NCBI GenBank assembly: GCA_036387315.1
Contig: DASVTY010000084.1
Coordinates: forward strand, 123,817-187,816
Source of the DNA: JALZCH01 sp036387315
GTDB lineage: Bacteria > Acidobacteriota > Blastocatellia > Pyrinomonadales > Pyrinomonadaceae
DNA: 64,000 bases
Reading direction: 5' to 3'
Shown piece after piece: positions 32,037-41,373 of this stretch; the first letter of the stretch is position 1; each line of letters begins with the position of its first letter. The translations under genes were made by a program, and so were the position numbers. The notes beneath the pieces were generated by a model. The model made no database searches. It saw only the letters and a program-made list of their open reading frames with translations, and was not told the origin of the DNA.

Positions 32037-34337
32037 TTAGAACAACTCTCCATCATCTTTGATTTCTTCCAATGAATACGAATTTAACGAATTTGACGAA
32101 TTTATTGATTTGCTTTGTTTATCTTGAGGATTAAATTCGTTAAATTCGTTAAATTCGTCCCTCGTAGGAAAAAACTCTTTTGCATACCATCGCTCAATTG
32201 GTTTCCTGGAGTCCGATTTTATTTCCTTTAAAACCTTTGCAAAGCCTTGATGGGAAAGCATCCGCAATGCTTCGTTGAGACGGGTTGCTGATTTATTGCG
32301 ACCAGTAGAATTGGTAATCTCAGTTTTAGTCAAACCTGCCGCGCCATTTTGACGTAACAAAGCAATTACCTCATCAGCAAGTTTGTCGCCTGTACTATTA
32401 CCAAAAATGTAACGAGCAGAATTCTCACAATATTTCCAGACTGCAAGTGCTGCTTCCAAATGTTCGAGATGGATTTCCTTTTTTGAATCCAATAAAGCGA
32501 AGATACAAGACAGACGTATAACATAAGGTGACGCACGTTGAGTAACTTTTGCGAGAACGCCAGCGCGAGTAGTCTCAAGCTCAATGTAAACTGAACACCA
32601 ACGCTTTGCAGCATCAGGCGTAAATTGTAACCGCTCTACCATTTTGGCGAAAGAAATGCGATCTCGCAGTTTTTGACGGAGTTTATTCATTTCATCTTGT
32701 GGTACTTCGCCACCAAACGGCAGTAATTTTGAGCGTTCGACAACAACCCACAGGAAACGATTAGCATAGCCGTTTGCAGATTCGACTGCATTCAAGCACT
32801 TCAATAGTTCAGTTTTTGTAATATGCCCGACGATTCCAACGTGCGCGTTTGTAGTTTTAAGCGGTGAGTTTTTGGTCATATTTCTGGCACTGCCGGAATC
32901 CCAAAAATCGCGGAGACACTCTGAAAGCGTATTGCCGATTCGCTCTTGAACGCCCAAAACTTTTGCAAATTCACCCTCGTGAACAAGCAGCCGCTTGTCT
33001 AAAACCCCTTCGTCTTCAACAATAGTTTCAGTCGCACCATTTTTAGTTCGCGTTCTTTCAACGGTATCACGCACGTTATAAATTAAACCTTCACCGGAAG
33101 ATAAACCGGAAGCTATACATCCCCGCTCGAAATGCTCATCAATATCTTTGAAGACTTCTTTCACTCGACCAAGTGATGTTCCTTTTCGTCCGCTTGCGGT
33201 GTCGCCGACTAAAACCACAAATGTGTTTGTATAATGCTTGTTGGCTTCAACTTGAAAGTGTGCGCTTCTGCCGATAATTACGCCGAAATAATTAAGAAAT
33301 TGAATGAGCAAAGCCATTTTATCGGCTTCTGAGTGCGGTTCGACAAGACGCACGAAATCTCCGGCAAGACCGAAAAAACATTTTTCGTCTGGTTCTGGAA
33401 ACGGCTCAAAAATGGTTTCATCGGATCCGTCAAAATCATTTACGGCATTAACTGTTTTGGGCAAATTTTCAGTTGGCAACCCGAACGCTGCAAGAATCTG
33501 AAAATAATCACACCCCTTGTGGCATTTCACAGCACCGTACATTGTCATAAATAAACTTGTCGTGCTATTTCCATTGTGTGCGGGGCACCGCGTTTCAACG
33601 AAGCCTTTTTGATTACGCTTTCCGACGGCTTGTATTAGGCGAATGAGTTCGGCGTGTCTTTCTTCGTGGCTCTGAAAAGCTAGCTTTGAAGATTTCTCAA
33701 ATTGTGGCTCTGAAGCCGCAACATTAGAATAAATCGCCGGAAAAGCTTCCCACATTTGTTCGACTTTGAACCGGCGCGATGGCTCGAAAGTATGCAGTTC
33801 AATTTTTTTATTTTCGGTAATGCCTTTTTCTTTGTCGTAATGAACGTGATTAAAGAAAGGCAAACGCATGACGCGGGATGGGTTTTTAAGCTTTTCATCG
33901 CCGTCCAAGAAGGCAATTAGCAGCGTTTGGATGCAGCGCCAAGATTCTTCGTCGCAATTGCCTTCGATCAGCCAATAAGCGTGTACGCTTTTGCGGGTTT
34001 CGATTCTGATTGACGGTAACAGTGGCGCTCGGTCAAGGCGTTCGTGTTGTTCTGCAATAGAGAGCGTATCGCTTTCGACAAAGAAAGCGTTGAAGCGGGA
34101 AATGTTAAGGTCAGTATTGCCGCCGGAATTGACGGCGAAATATATTCCGCCGCGATTATTAGCTTCTTTTAACTGCCGTTGAAAGCCGGAATCGGTTTGC
34201 AATTGTCGGCGGGTCATTGCCGGAAAGGTTTTCGGCTCGCAAAAGCCGTTTAGCGCGTTTTTGGGTTTGAAAGTGCGAATGTAGATTGGTTCGTTTTCAT
34301 CGGGAAAGAACGGTTCAAGAAATTGGGTTAAGGTCAC
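32037..34337 (-). CDS. Replication protein: primase-like domain, zinc region, DUF3987 ATPase, C-terminal winged helix
   Basis: A 766-residue protein of mobile-element replication. The N-terminal part (about 60-180) has primase-type strands (FNAFFVESDTLS, SIRIETRKSVHAYWLIEG, NPSRVMRLPFFNHV), as in AEP primases. A Cys/His zinc region follows (CPAHNGN...CHKGC, about 250-275). The DUF3987 ATPase has the P-loop GDTASGRKGTS (about 378-388). The C-terminus is helical with a winged-helix part, and the extreme end is Asn/Ser/Glu-rich from AAATTCGTT repeats. Its start shares one base with the stop of the HTH gene. It probably primes or unwinds the element's own DNA. Confidence 0.82.
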   Translation of the reverse strand: MTLTQFLEPFFPDENEPIYIRTFKPKNALNGFCEPKTFPAMTRRQLQTDSGFQRQLKEANNRGGIYFAVNSGGNTDLNISRFNAFFVESDTLSIAEQHERLDRAPLLPSIRIETRKSVHAYWLIEGNCDEESWRCIQTLLIAFLDGDEKLKNPSRVMRLPFFNHVHYDKEKGITENKKIELHTFEPSRRFKVEQMWEAFPAIYSNVAASEPQFEKSSKLAFQSHEERHAELIRLIQAVGKRNQKGFVETRCPAHNGNSTTSLFMTMYGAVKCHKGCDYFQILAAFGLPTENLPKTVNAVNDFDGSDETIFEPFPEPDEKCFFGLAGDFVRLVEPHSEADKMALLIQFLNYFGVIIGRSAHFQVEANKHYTNTFVVLVGDTASGRKGTSLGRVKEVFKDIDEHFERGCIASGLSSGEGLIYNVRDTVERTRTKNGATETIVEDEGVLDKRLLVHEGEFAKVLGVQERIGNTLSECLRDFWDSGSARNMTKNSPLKTTNAHVGIVGHITKTELLKCLNAVESANGYANRFLWVVVERSKLLPFGGEVPQDEMNKLRQKLRDRISFAKMVERLQFTPDAAKRWCSVYIELETTRAGVLAKVTQRASPYVIRLSCIFALLDSKKEIHLEHLEAALAVWKYCENSARYIFGNSTGDKLADEVIALLRQNGAAGLTKTEITNSTGRNKSATRLNEALRMLSHQGFAKVLKEIKSDSRKPIERWYAKEFFPTRDEFNEFNEFNPQDKQSKSINSSNSLNSYSLEEIKDDGELF

Positions 34338-34528
34338 TATTGCACCTCGCTTTCCTGATTTCCGCCGCGTTTAATCCAAAGTAAAATTTCTTCTTCATCG
34401 AAGCGATATTGGCGTTCACCAAGCAAGATGAACGGGATGGCGTTTTTTCGGACGAGTTCGTAAACTCGCTGGCGGTCAACTCTGAGAAGTTGGGCGACTT
34501 CATCTGCGATAAGGATGGTTTTGTTCAT
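34337..34528 (-). CDS. Helix-turn-helix excisionase-like protein
   Basis: A 63-residue protein with IADEVAQLLRVDRQRVYELVR (an excisionase-type HTH) and a wing ending QYRFDEEEILLWI. Its gene shares one base with the replication gene, so it is first in that operon. It may regulate replication or help excision. Confidence 0.8.
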   Translation of the reverse strand: MNKTILIADEVAQLLRVDRQRVYELVRKNAIPFILLGERQYRFDEEEILLWIKRGGNQESEVQ

Positions 34529-34677
34529 AAAAAAAGAAGTGTGTGTTTAACGGTAGGCTTTGTTTTTTCAAACTTAAACGAGTTAATGAGTAATTAACTA
34601 TATTTTTATCTTAATGGAACTGAAAAGAACTGTCTTAAAGTCTGATTTTTCGATTTTTTTCACTTCACCAAAAATAC

Positions 34678-34720
34678 GAATCTGGTGAAATGAATTTCAT
34701 ATTTTCATTTCACCAGATTC
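34678..34720. other. Long perfect inverted repeat
   Basis: GAATCTGGTGAAATGAA and its complement (34704-34720) enclose 9 nt, giving a 17-bp stem. It is 38 bp from the 3' end of the next minus-strand gene. No run of T follows on the plus strand, so it may be a terminator for the minus strand or a protein-binding hairpin. The rest of 34529-34758 is AT-rich without a gene. Confidence 0.6.
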
Positions 34721-34758
34721 AATCTGAGCCGCTTAATTGTTGCAGATAATGCAGCTAA

Positions 34759-35679
34759 TTATTTGGGTGCGGATAGTTTTCTTTGCCTTTCGCCTTCTTC
34801 CAGAAAGCTAAAAAGCCGTCTTGTGGAGTAGCCAGTAGCTTTGAAACCTCTTTTTCTCGCCTCTAGGACTGATTCCTCAACGCCGTACGGTTTTATAAGA
34901 CCTACCCGTCGCGCTGCGTGTTCAATTGCCAAGACTGATAATTTTTCTTTTTCCGTGTCCCAAAGCTTTTCTAATAAGTCATCAGGCGTATCTGCAAATT
35001 CACCCGTTTTAGCATAATCTCTCCAATTTGGAAAATCTTTTTGCAGTAGAGTATTGATAGCCTTCCAATGCTTGGAAATTGAAGGATAAACCTCAGCTAA
35101 CTCTACTTTCTTCTGCATTTCGGTAGCTTCTTCAAGTGTTCTCCAAAATTCAGAAACCTGATTTTTATAATTTTCAAATAACTCATCTCGTTTGTCTTTG
35201 AAGCTTGTTTTTTTGGTCTTTCTTCCTTTCTCGCTTTCAATGGCATCTTGTCCTTTTTGAACATTTTCTTCAAAATTTGACAGGACTTCTGTGGCAGTAA
35301 TTTCCAGTGAAAGCTTCAATTTGTGGTAAAGCGCAAACAGTAACACAGCCGTCATTAAAATTGTTTGTTGAACAGTAAACCATCTTCTCAAATCCTCATC
35401 CTCGAAAATTCCATCAGCCTTTAACCGTGCCTGAGTGAAAAATTTGGCGACAGCGGACGCGGGAAAATAAACGGAATCGAACATAAGTGTGTCACTACTC
35501 TTTAGCCTGAATCTGACAAACGGCGTACCTTCCGGCGTATAGTCTTTTGTAATATCGTTAACAATGTGAAGTACATTTTTTTCGTAGAAAGCATAATTGC
35601 TAATCGCCCCAGATTCTCTGAGGTTGAGATGATTGAAAGCGGCTTCGACTATTTGATTTATTAAATCATTTTCAGTCAT
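34759..35679 (-). CDS. Protein of unknown function, divergent from hsdR
   Basis: With the ATG at 35679 (a GTG 12 codons upstream is less likely), 306 residues. It begins with an alpha/beta region (residues 1-80) followed by one hydrophobic helix (TILMTAVLLFALYHKL, about 105-120). A Lys/Glu-rich helical region follows (130-230) and then a well-conserved-looking C-terminus (KWDTEKEKLSVLAIEHAARRVGLIKPYG-like). I do not recognise the family. It is divergent from hsdR across 291 bp and may belong to the defence cassette. Confidence 0.65.
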   Translation of the reverse strand: MTENDLINQIVEAAFNHLNLRESGAISNYAFYEKNVLHIVNDITKDYTPEGTPFVRFRLKSSDTLMFDSVYFPASAVAKFFTQARLKADGIFEDEDLRRWFTVQQTILMTAVLLFALYHKLKLSLEITATEVLSNFEENVQKGQDAIESEKGRKTKKTSFKDKRDELFENYKNQVSEFWRTLEEATEMQKKVELAEVYPSISKHWKAINTLLQKDFPNWRDYAKTGEFADTPDDLLEKLWDTEKEKLSVLAIEHAARRVGLIKPYGVEESVLEARKRGFKATGYSTRRLFSFLEEGERQRKLSAPK

Positions 35680-35970
35680 ATCAGTTTTTATCCGGCAGAT
35701 CGCTGTTATTTCCACTGTAAAAGCGGCTTTCAGCCAAAATCCAATGTGAAAATTCCGTTTTAGACTTATAGTTTTTCAAATTTCAAATTATAAATCTGAT
35801 CGGTCGTAATCTTACTCAAAAATAGCTCTAGCTTCTAATATTGAACCTTTTAGCTGATTTGAGTGTTTTGCATTTGTTAATTACAATCTGTTTGCTTAAA
35901 TCTAAGCAGGCTTGAATTATTTAACTTTCTGAGTAAGCAGCCACAAAATACCTTTTAATAAAGCTTATTT

Positions 35971-38727
35971 ATGTCTCACAATGAAGCTCAAACTAGGAAG
36001 CAATTGATTGACGGTCAAATTTCAAAAGCCGGTTGGAATTTATTTGATCGCAATCAAGTAAGATTTGAAGTTCCCGCTAGCGGCGATGATGAAATTTGGA
36101 CGGATGGAATAACCGATTACAGCCTCTATCTGCCGAACGGAGAAATAATTGCTGTCGTTGAAGCTAAAAAGCAAAGCAGAAGCCCGCAAACCGCCCGCGA
36201 ACAAGCAAGACTTTATGCAGAGAGAATAGAGAAAAATCAAAGCTTTCGCCCATTTGTTTTTCTCGCGAATGGAGTTGAAATTTGGTTTTGGGATACGGAA
36301 GAAGAAACACCGCGAGAAGTTGCCGGATTCTTTTCTTTGGAAGATTTGGAACGATTGCTTTATATCAAGCAAAACAAAACGCCGTTAACCGATGCTTCAA
36401 TAAATGCGGACATTTCAGGGCGAATGTATCAACAGGAAGCGATTCGCAGAATAACTACGGCTTTTGACGTTGAAAAGAAACGCCGCGCTTTGCTTGTGAT
36501 GGCAACCGGAACGGGAAAAACTCGAACTTCAATGGGATTGATCGAGCTTTTTCTGAAAACAAATCAAGCCCGCAGAGTATTGTTTTTAGCTGACCGCGAT
36601 GCTCTCGTTGACCAAGCATTAACTGACGGCATCAGACAGCATTTGCCGAATGAGCCGAACGATAGAATTTTCACTTATAATATTGATAAAACCAAAAGGC
36701 TTTATGTCGCTACGCTGCATACCATTGGACGCTGTTTTGAAGAGTTTAGCCCTGCGTTTTTTGATTTAATTATTTTTGACGAAGCGCATCGCTCAATCTT
36801 TAATAAGCTCGGAGAAGTAATTGAATATTTCGACGCCCGAATGATTGGTTTGACGGCGACACCAGCAGATTTTGTTGATCGCGACACATTTTTGCTGTTT
36901 GATTGTCCCGACGGAATACCGACTTATTGTTACCCGTACAGCAGAGCGATTGATGAAAAGGTTTTGGTTGATTACAGCCTTTATAAAGCGCAAACAAACT
37001 TCCAGCGCGCTGGGATAAAAGGGGTAGATTTAACCGAAGAAGAACAAAATCTTTTGATTGAGCAAGGCATTGACCCAGACGAAATTGATTATTCGGGAAC
37101 GGATATTGAAAAAACAGTCAGCGATAAAGACACGCTTCGGCGACAATGGGCGGAAATATGGGATGTTTGTTTGAAAGACGAATCGGGACAGCTTCCGGGC
37201 AAAACAATCGTGTTTGCAATGACACAGGCGCACGCCGAAAGATTGATGATTGCCTTTGAAGAAATGTATCCGCAGTTTAAAGATTTGGTGCGCGTGATTA
37301 CTTCAGACACCGAACGAGTCCGCGATGGAGCTTGGGGTGACGGTTTAATTACACAATTCAAAAAACACGACCAACTCCGAATTGCGATTTCGGTTGATAT
37401 GCTCGACACCGGAATTGACGTTCCAGAAATTGTGAATTTGGTTTTTATGAAGCCTGTTCGCTCGCGGATCAAACTTGAACAGATGATCGGGCGCGGTACG
37501 CGAAGCAATGAAGCCTGCAAATACAAACACCGTTTGCCGGATGGCAAGAAAACAGAATTTAAGATCATTGATTTTTGGGAAAACGATTTCAACAAAAAAG
37601 CCGAAGAAACGCAAAAGCAAACCGTTCCGGTTCTCGTCACGATTTTTAACACCAGACTAAAAACAGCGAGTCTGTATCTCAAGAAACAAGATTCGGAAGA
37701 TTTCAAAAGCACGATTGCTGATTTGCGTGAAATGGTCAACCGGGTTCCGCAAGATTCGTTTCAAGTCAAAAAGATTTTGCCGCAGATTTCGCAGGTTTGG
37801 GAAGATTCCTACTGGCAGTTTTGGTCGCCCAATAAATTTGATTTTTTGCGGTTGAAAATCGCGCCGTTGCTTCGTTTTGTTCCAAATGTTGACGTTGCCG
37901 CCGAAACTTTTACGAGCAAGGTCGAGCGGTTGAAGTATCAGATTTTGACTGACAAAGTTACGGAAAGCACTTTAGAATCTATTAATGAAGATGTCAGCCG
38001 CTTACCGGATTTTGTTTTGGAGAAGCCGTTTTGCAGAGAATCAGCCGAGCTTTGTATGTCCGGTCAAATTCGCAATGCGACGCCGCAGCAATTAAACGCG
38101 GTAATTCGCAATCTTGCGCCGGAAATGAGAAATCGGCGCGACAAGGAAAATCTTTTTATCACGCTGGATTTGCCCGATTTTATCGCCACGCGCGGATACA
38201 TCACTTTGAGCGAAGGGGGCGAGCGCATTTTCGTTGAACAGTACCGAGAAAGAGTCGAAGAAAAAGTTAATAAATTGATTGAAAATCATCCGACCGTTTT
38301 AGCCATCAGACGCGGCGAGGTGGTAACGGACGAACAGCTAATCGCGCTCGAAAAAGTTTTGCGTTCGACCTTGAGCGCGGTTGACGTTCAATTAACCAAA
38401 GACAATATTCGCAAGGCTTACGGTTTCCGCGTTAATAGCTTTTTGGGATTTATTCGGCACCTTCTCGAAATCGAATCGCTGCCAAATTATGAAACGATTG
38501 TCGCCCGCAAATTTGACGAATTTAGTGCAAAGCATAATTACACTGATGAACAGTTGAATTTTCTTCGGGCTTTACAGAGCGAGTTTTTACGTAAAGATAA
38601 GCTGGAACTTGCTGATCTTTACGATTCAAACGCAATAAAGCGATTTGGCAATAATGCCGTTGACAGGCTCTTTACCGAGAATGACAAAGCCAAAATCTTG
38701 CAATTTACAGAGAAGATTGCTGCATAA
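35971..38727 (+). CDS. hsdR: Type I restriction enzyme, R subunit
   Basis: The motor and nuclease subunit of a type I restriction system; it translocates DNA with ATP and cuts unmodified DNA. The 918-residue protein has an N-terminal PD-(D/E)xK nuclease region (DYSLYLPNGEIIAVVEAKK, about residues 50-68). The SF2 helicase follows with Walker A MATGTGKTRTS (about 175), DEAH (IIFDEAHRS) and motif VI (QMIGRGTRS), then a C-terminal EcoEI-type domain. It is the first gene of the hsdR-membrane protein-hsdM-hsdS operon. All key motifs are present, so it looks active. Confidence 0.95.
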   Translation: MSHNEAQTRKQLIDGQISKAGWNLFDRNQVRFEVPASGDDEIWTDGITDYSLYLPNGEIIAVVEAKKQSRSPQTAREQARLYAERIEKNQSFRPFVFLANGVEIWFWDTEEETPREVAGFFSLEDLERLLYIKQNKTPLTDASINADISGRMYQQEAIRRITTAFDVEKKRRALLVMATGTGKTRTSMGLIELFLKTNQARRVLFLADRDALVDQALTDGIRQHLPNEPNDRIFTYNIDKTKRLYVATLHTIGRCFEEFSPAFFDLIIFDEAHRSIFNKLGEVIEYFDARMIGLTATPADFVDRDTFLLFDCPDGIPTYCYPYSRAIDEKVLVDYSLYKAQTNFQRAGIKGVDLTEEEQNLLIEQGIDPDEIDYSGTDIEKTVSDKDTLRRQWAEIWDVCLKDESGQLPGKTIVFAMTQAHAERLMIAFEEMYPQFKDLVRVITSDTERVRDGAWGDGLITQFKKHDQLRIAISVDMLDTGIDVPEIVNLVFMKPVRSRIKLEQMIGRGTRSNEACKYKHRLPDGKKTEFKIIDFWENDFNKKAEETQKQTVPVLVTIFNTRLKTASLYLKKQDSEDFKSTIADLREMVNRVPQDSFQVKKILPQISQVWEDSYWQFWSPNKFDFLRLKIAPLLRFVPNVDVAAETFTSKVERLKYQILTDKVTESTLESINEDVSRLPDFVLEKPFCRESAELCMSGQIRNATPQQLNAVIRNLAPEMRNRRDKENLFITLDLPDFIATRGYITLSEGGERIFVEQYRERVEEKVNKLIENHPTVLAIRRGEVVTDEQLIALEKVLRSTLSAVDVQLTKDNIRKAYGFRVNSFLGFIRHLLEIESLPNYETIVARKFDEFSAKHNYTDEQLNFLRALQSEFLRKDKLELADLYDSNAIKRFGNNAVDRLFTENDKAKILQFTEKIAA

Positions 38728-38777
38728 GGTATTTCTTAAATGAAACCATTCTGAGTTGGTAGTTAGAGGTTAACTAA

Positions 38778-39593
38778 ATGTCAAAACGAAAAATATCATT
38801 TAAAGGGCGTTTACAACGGATCACAAGGATTTCTGCATATACATCTCTTATAATTTTAACTATTTATTACATTGCAATTTTAGCGCATTGGAAATTGTTC
38901 ATCGAAAAAATTACTCTGATTTTCCCATCAATTGTGGCTTATATAGTGATAATGGTTTTAACCCTAGCTATGCCAATAGCTGTTAAATCGGGAATACTTG
39001 TTTATGAAAGAGATGTGAAATGGAAAATAATTGTTTTTTCTTTATTTATTGGCTTGATGTTTGTATTTACAATTGGTGCGATTTATCCCGATATTAGTGT
39101 TTGGCAAAGGCTCATACATTCAGAATATGTTAAGAATTATCATCAATTATGGATAGCACTAATTTCTGCGGGGCTCTATTTTTATTTGTTTGAGCGAATA
39201 AGAAAGACTGGCGATATTACTTCATTCATAGATACATTCAAGGCTTTTCCAATTTTTTCACCCGTTTTTTGTTTTGGTGCACCCGTTTTTTGGGAATCTT
39301 CACTTATAAAGCTTGGTTTAGCTAATCAAAATTTAAGATTACTCGGTGGTATCTCTTTTTTCGCTGGAATAGCATTTCTAGTTTCCCTAGTGATTTTTTA
39401 TGTAGCAAACCACATAAAAAACAAAAAAACGGCACAAACCCCAGCAATTCTCCAAGCAGATGGTGTAGCAGTAAAAGAAAAAAGTAATATGTCCGTTTCA
39501 TTGGATACTGTTTCACTCGGCTTAATAATGCTAGGGCTTGCTGGATTAACATTCGTTACATTTGAAATCGCATATCTAGTAGTAGTTGTTTAA
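38778..39593 (+). CDS. Multi-spanning membrane protein inside the type I restriction operon
   Basis: A 271-residue protein with about seven or eight hydrophobic segments (near residues 17-35, 45-65, 80-100, 125-140, 160-180, 190-212, 245-268) and a basic N-terminus. No known catalytic motif is visible. It is codirectional with hsdR (50 bp gap) and ends 43 bp before hsdM. It has A/T-rich codon use unlike the hsd genes, suggesting it was inserted later. It may be an added defence effector or a hitchhiker; its function is unknown. Confidence 0.75.
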   Translation: MSKRKISFKGRLQRITRISAYTSLIILTIYYIAILAHWKLFIEKITLIFPSIVAYIVIMVLTLAMPIAVKSGILVYERDVKWKIIVFSLFIGLMFVFTIGAIYPDISVWQRLIHSEYVKNYHQLWIALISAGLYFYLFERIRKTGDITSFIDTFKAFPIFSPVFCFGAPVFWESSLIKLGLANQNLRLLGGISFFAGIAFLVSLVIFYVANHIKNKKTAQTPAILQADGVAVKEKSNMSVSLDTVSLGLIMLGLAGLTFVTFEIAYLVVVV

Positions 39594-39636
39594 TTTAAAT
39601 TATAAAGTTACAGAATATTTCATCTACAATTACAAA

Positions 39637-41373
39637 ATGCTGACTGACTCAAAATTACGCTCACAAGTAAATTCTATTTGGAACAAACTTCATTCCGGTG
39701 GTTTGCCGAATCCGCTCGATTCGATTGAACAGCTTTCCTATTTGCTTTTCCTAAAACGGATTGACGACGAAGAAAAGCAAAACGAACAAAATGCCAGACT
39801 TCGCGGGCGCGAATATCAGCCGCTTTTTGATGATAAAACTTTGCGCTGGGGATATTGGACGAATCTTCCGGCGGCGGAAGCTCTCAAGCACGTTAAGGAA
39901 AAAGTTTTTCCGGTACTCAAACGAATCGGCAGCGAAGAAAGCTCGTTTGCGCTTCAGATGGAAAACGCCGAGTTCAAAATCAACAAACCGAATTTGCTGC
40001 TTGAAATTTGCAAAGAAATTGATGCGATGCAAATCTCGAATTATAACTACGATGTGCAAGGCGATCTTTACGAATACCTTTTGAGTCATTTGAATATCGC
40101 CGGACGTAACGGGCAGTTTCGCACGCCGCGCCATATTATTCGGATGATGGTGCAGATGGTTGATCCGAAAGTTAATGAAAGAATCTGTGATCCGGCAGCC
40201 GGAACTTGTGGTTTTTTGGTTAACGCATATCAATACATTCTCGAAAAAAATACGAGCCGCGACATTCTCACTTACGACGAAGAAGGAATGCCGCACAATC
40301 TCGCCGGAGATTTGCTTGATGAACGAAGCGAAAGGTTTTTGCAGACCGAAGCCTTGACCGGATTTGATAGCGATTCGGGAATGACGATGCTGAGAATCGG
40401 TTCGATGAACTTGATGTTGCACGGCATCAAGCATCCGCGTTTTTTCTACACCGATACGCTTTCCAAAGATTACAAGGAAGAACGCCGTTATGATGTAGTG
40501 TTGGCGAATCCGCCATTTAAGGGCGCGATGGATGCCACTTCAATCGGCGACGATTTGCCCGCGAACGTCAAAAAAACCGAGCTGCTTTTTCAGCATCTTT
40601 TTCTTCGGATTCTGGAAATGGGTGGGCGTTGCGGCGTGATTGTGCCGGACGGCGTTTTGTTCGGCAGTTCAAACGCGCACGTTGCAGTTCGCAGAATGCT
40701 GGTTGATATGAACCGGCTCGAAGCAGTCGTTTCCATGCCATCGGGCGTTTTCAAGCCTTACGCCGGAGTCTCGACCGCCGTTTTGATTTTCACCAAAGGC
40801 GGCGCAACCGATAGAGTTTGGTTTTACGATATGCAGGCGGACGGTTTATCGCTCGACGACAAACGGCAGAAAATCGCCGACAACGATATTCCAGACATTT
40901 TGGAATGCTGGCGCAATCGCAAAAACGCGGAGTTTTACGAAAAACGCACCCGGAGGCTCGCCGAATTAAAAGAAGCGGTCGCGCCGATGAAAGCCGAAAG
41001 ATTAAATCTCGAACGCGAGATAAACCGACTGACCTTTGAAAGCGTCATTGCTCCGCCGGACGACGAAACGGCGCGAATCGCACTTGAAACAGATGAACAA
41101 AAATTAGCCGAATTAAACGAAAGAATCGCTCCCGTGCAAAAAGAGATTGACCAGCTCAGCAATCAGTTTTGGGTAACAAAAGAGCAGATTCGCACCAACA
41201 AATATGACCTTTCCGCGAGCCGTTACCGCCAAATCGAAGCCGACGAATCATTTTACGAAGAGCCGAATATTACGCTCGAAAGATTATCCAAATTAGATGG
41301 AGTCACGACCATAGGAATCAATTCACTAAAGGAGATGATAAGTGCAAACCACAGAATTGGGAAAAGCGTGTGA
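39637..41373 (+). CDS. hsdM: Type I restriction-modification, M (methyltransferase) subunit
   Basis: N6-adenine methyltransferase, partner of HsdS and HsdR. The ATG at 39637 gives 578 residues; an upstream non-ATG start would overlap the membrane gene. An N-terminal helical bundle (LDSIEQLSYLLFLKRIDDEE) precedes AdoMet motif I (DPAAGTCGFLV, about residue 185) and the catalytic NPPF (about residue 290). A long helical coiled-coil-like C-terminus (430-520) binds HsdS. Overlaps hsdS by 32 nt. Confidence 0.95.
   Translation: MLTDSKLRSQVNSIWNKLHSGGLPNPLDSIEQLSYLLFLKRIDDEEKQNEQNARLRGREYQPLFDDKTLRWGYWTNLPAAEALKHVKEKVFPVLKRIGSEESSFALQMENAEFKINKPNLLLEICKEIDAMQISNYNYDVQGDLYEYLLSHLNIAGRNGQFRTPRHIIRMMVQMVDPKVNERICDPAAGTCGFLVNAYQYILEKNTSRDILTYDEEGMPHNLAGDLLDERSERFLQTEALTGFDSDSGMTMLRIGSMNLMLHGIKHPRFFYTDTLSKDYKEERRYDVVLANPPFKGAMDATSIGDDLPANVKKTELLFQHLFLRILEMGGRCGVIVPDGVLFGSSNAHVAVRRMLVDMNRLEAVVSMPSGVFKPYAGVSTAVLIFTKGGATDRVWFYDMQADGLSLDDKRQKIADNDIPDILECWRNRKNAEFYEKRTRRLAELKEAVAPMKAERLNLEREINRLTFESVIAPPDDETARIALETDEQKLAELNERIAPVQKEIDQLSNQFWVTKEQIRTNKYDLSASRYRQIEADESFYEEPNITLERLSKLDGVTTIGINSLKEMISANHRIGKSV

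Noticed and set aside
39586..39636. Longer N-terminus of HsdM
   Set aside because: It would overlap the membrane gene's end and uses a non-ATG start; the normal HsdM N-terminus begins at the ATG at 39637.
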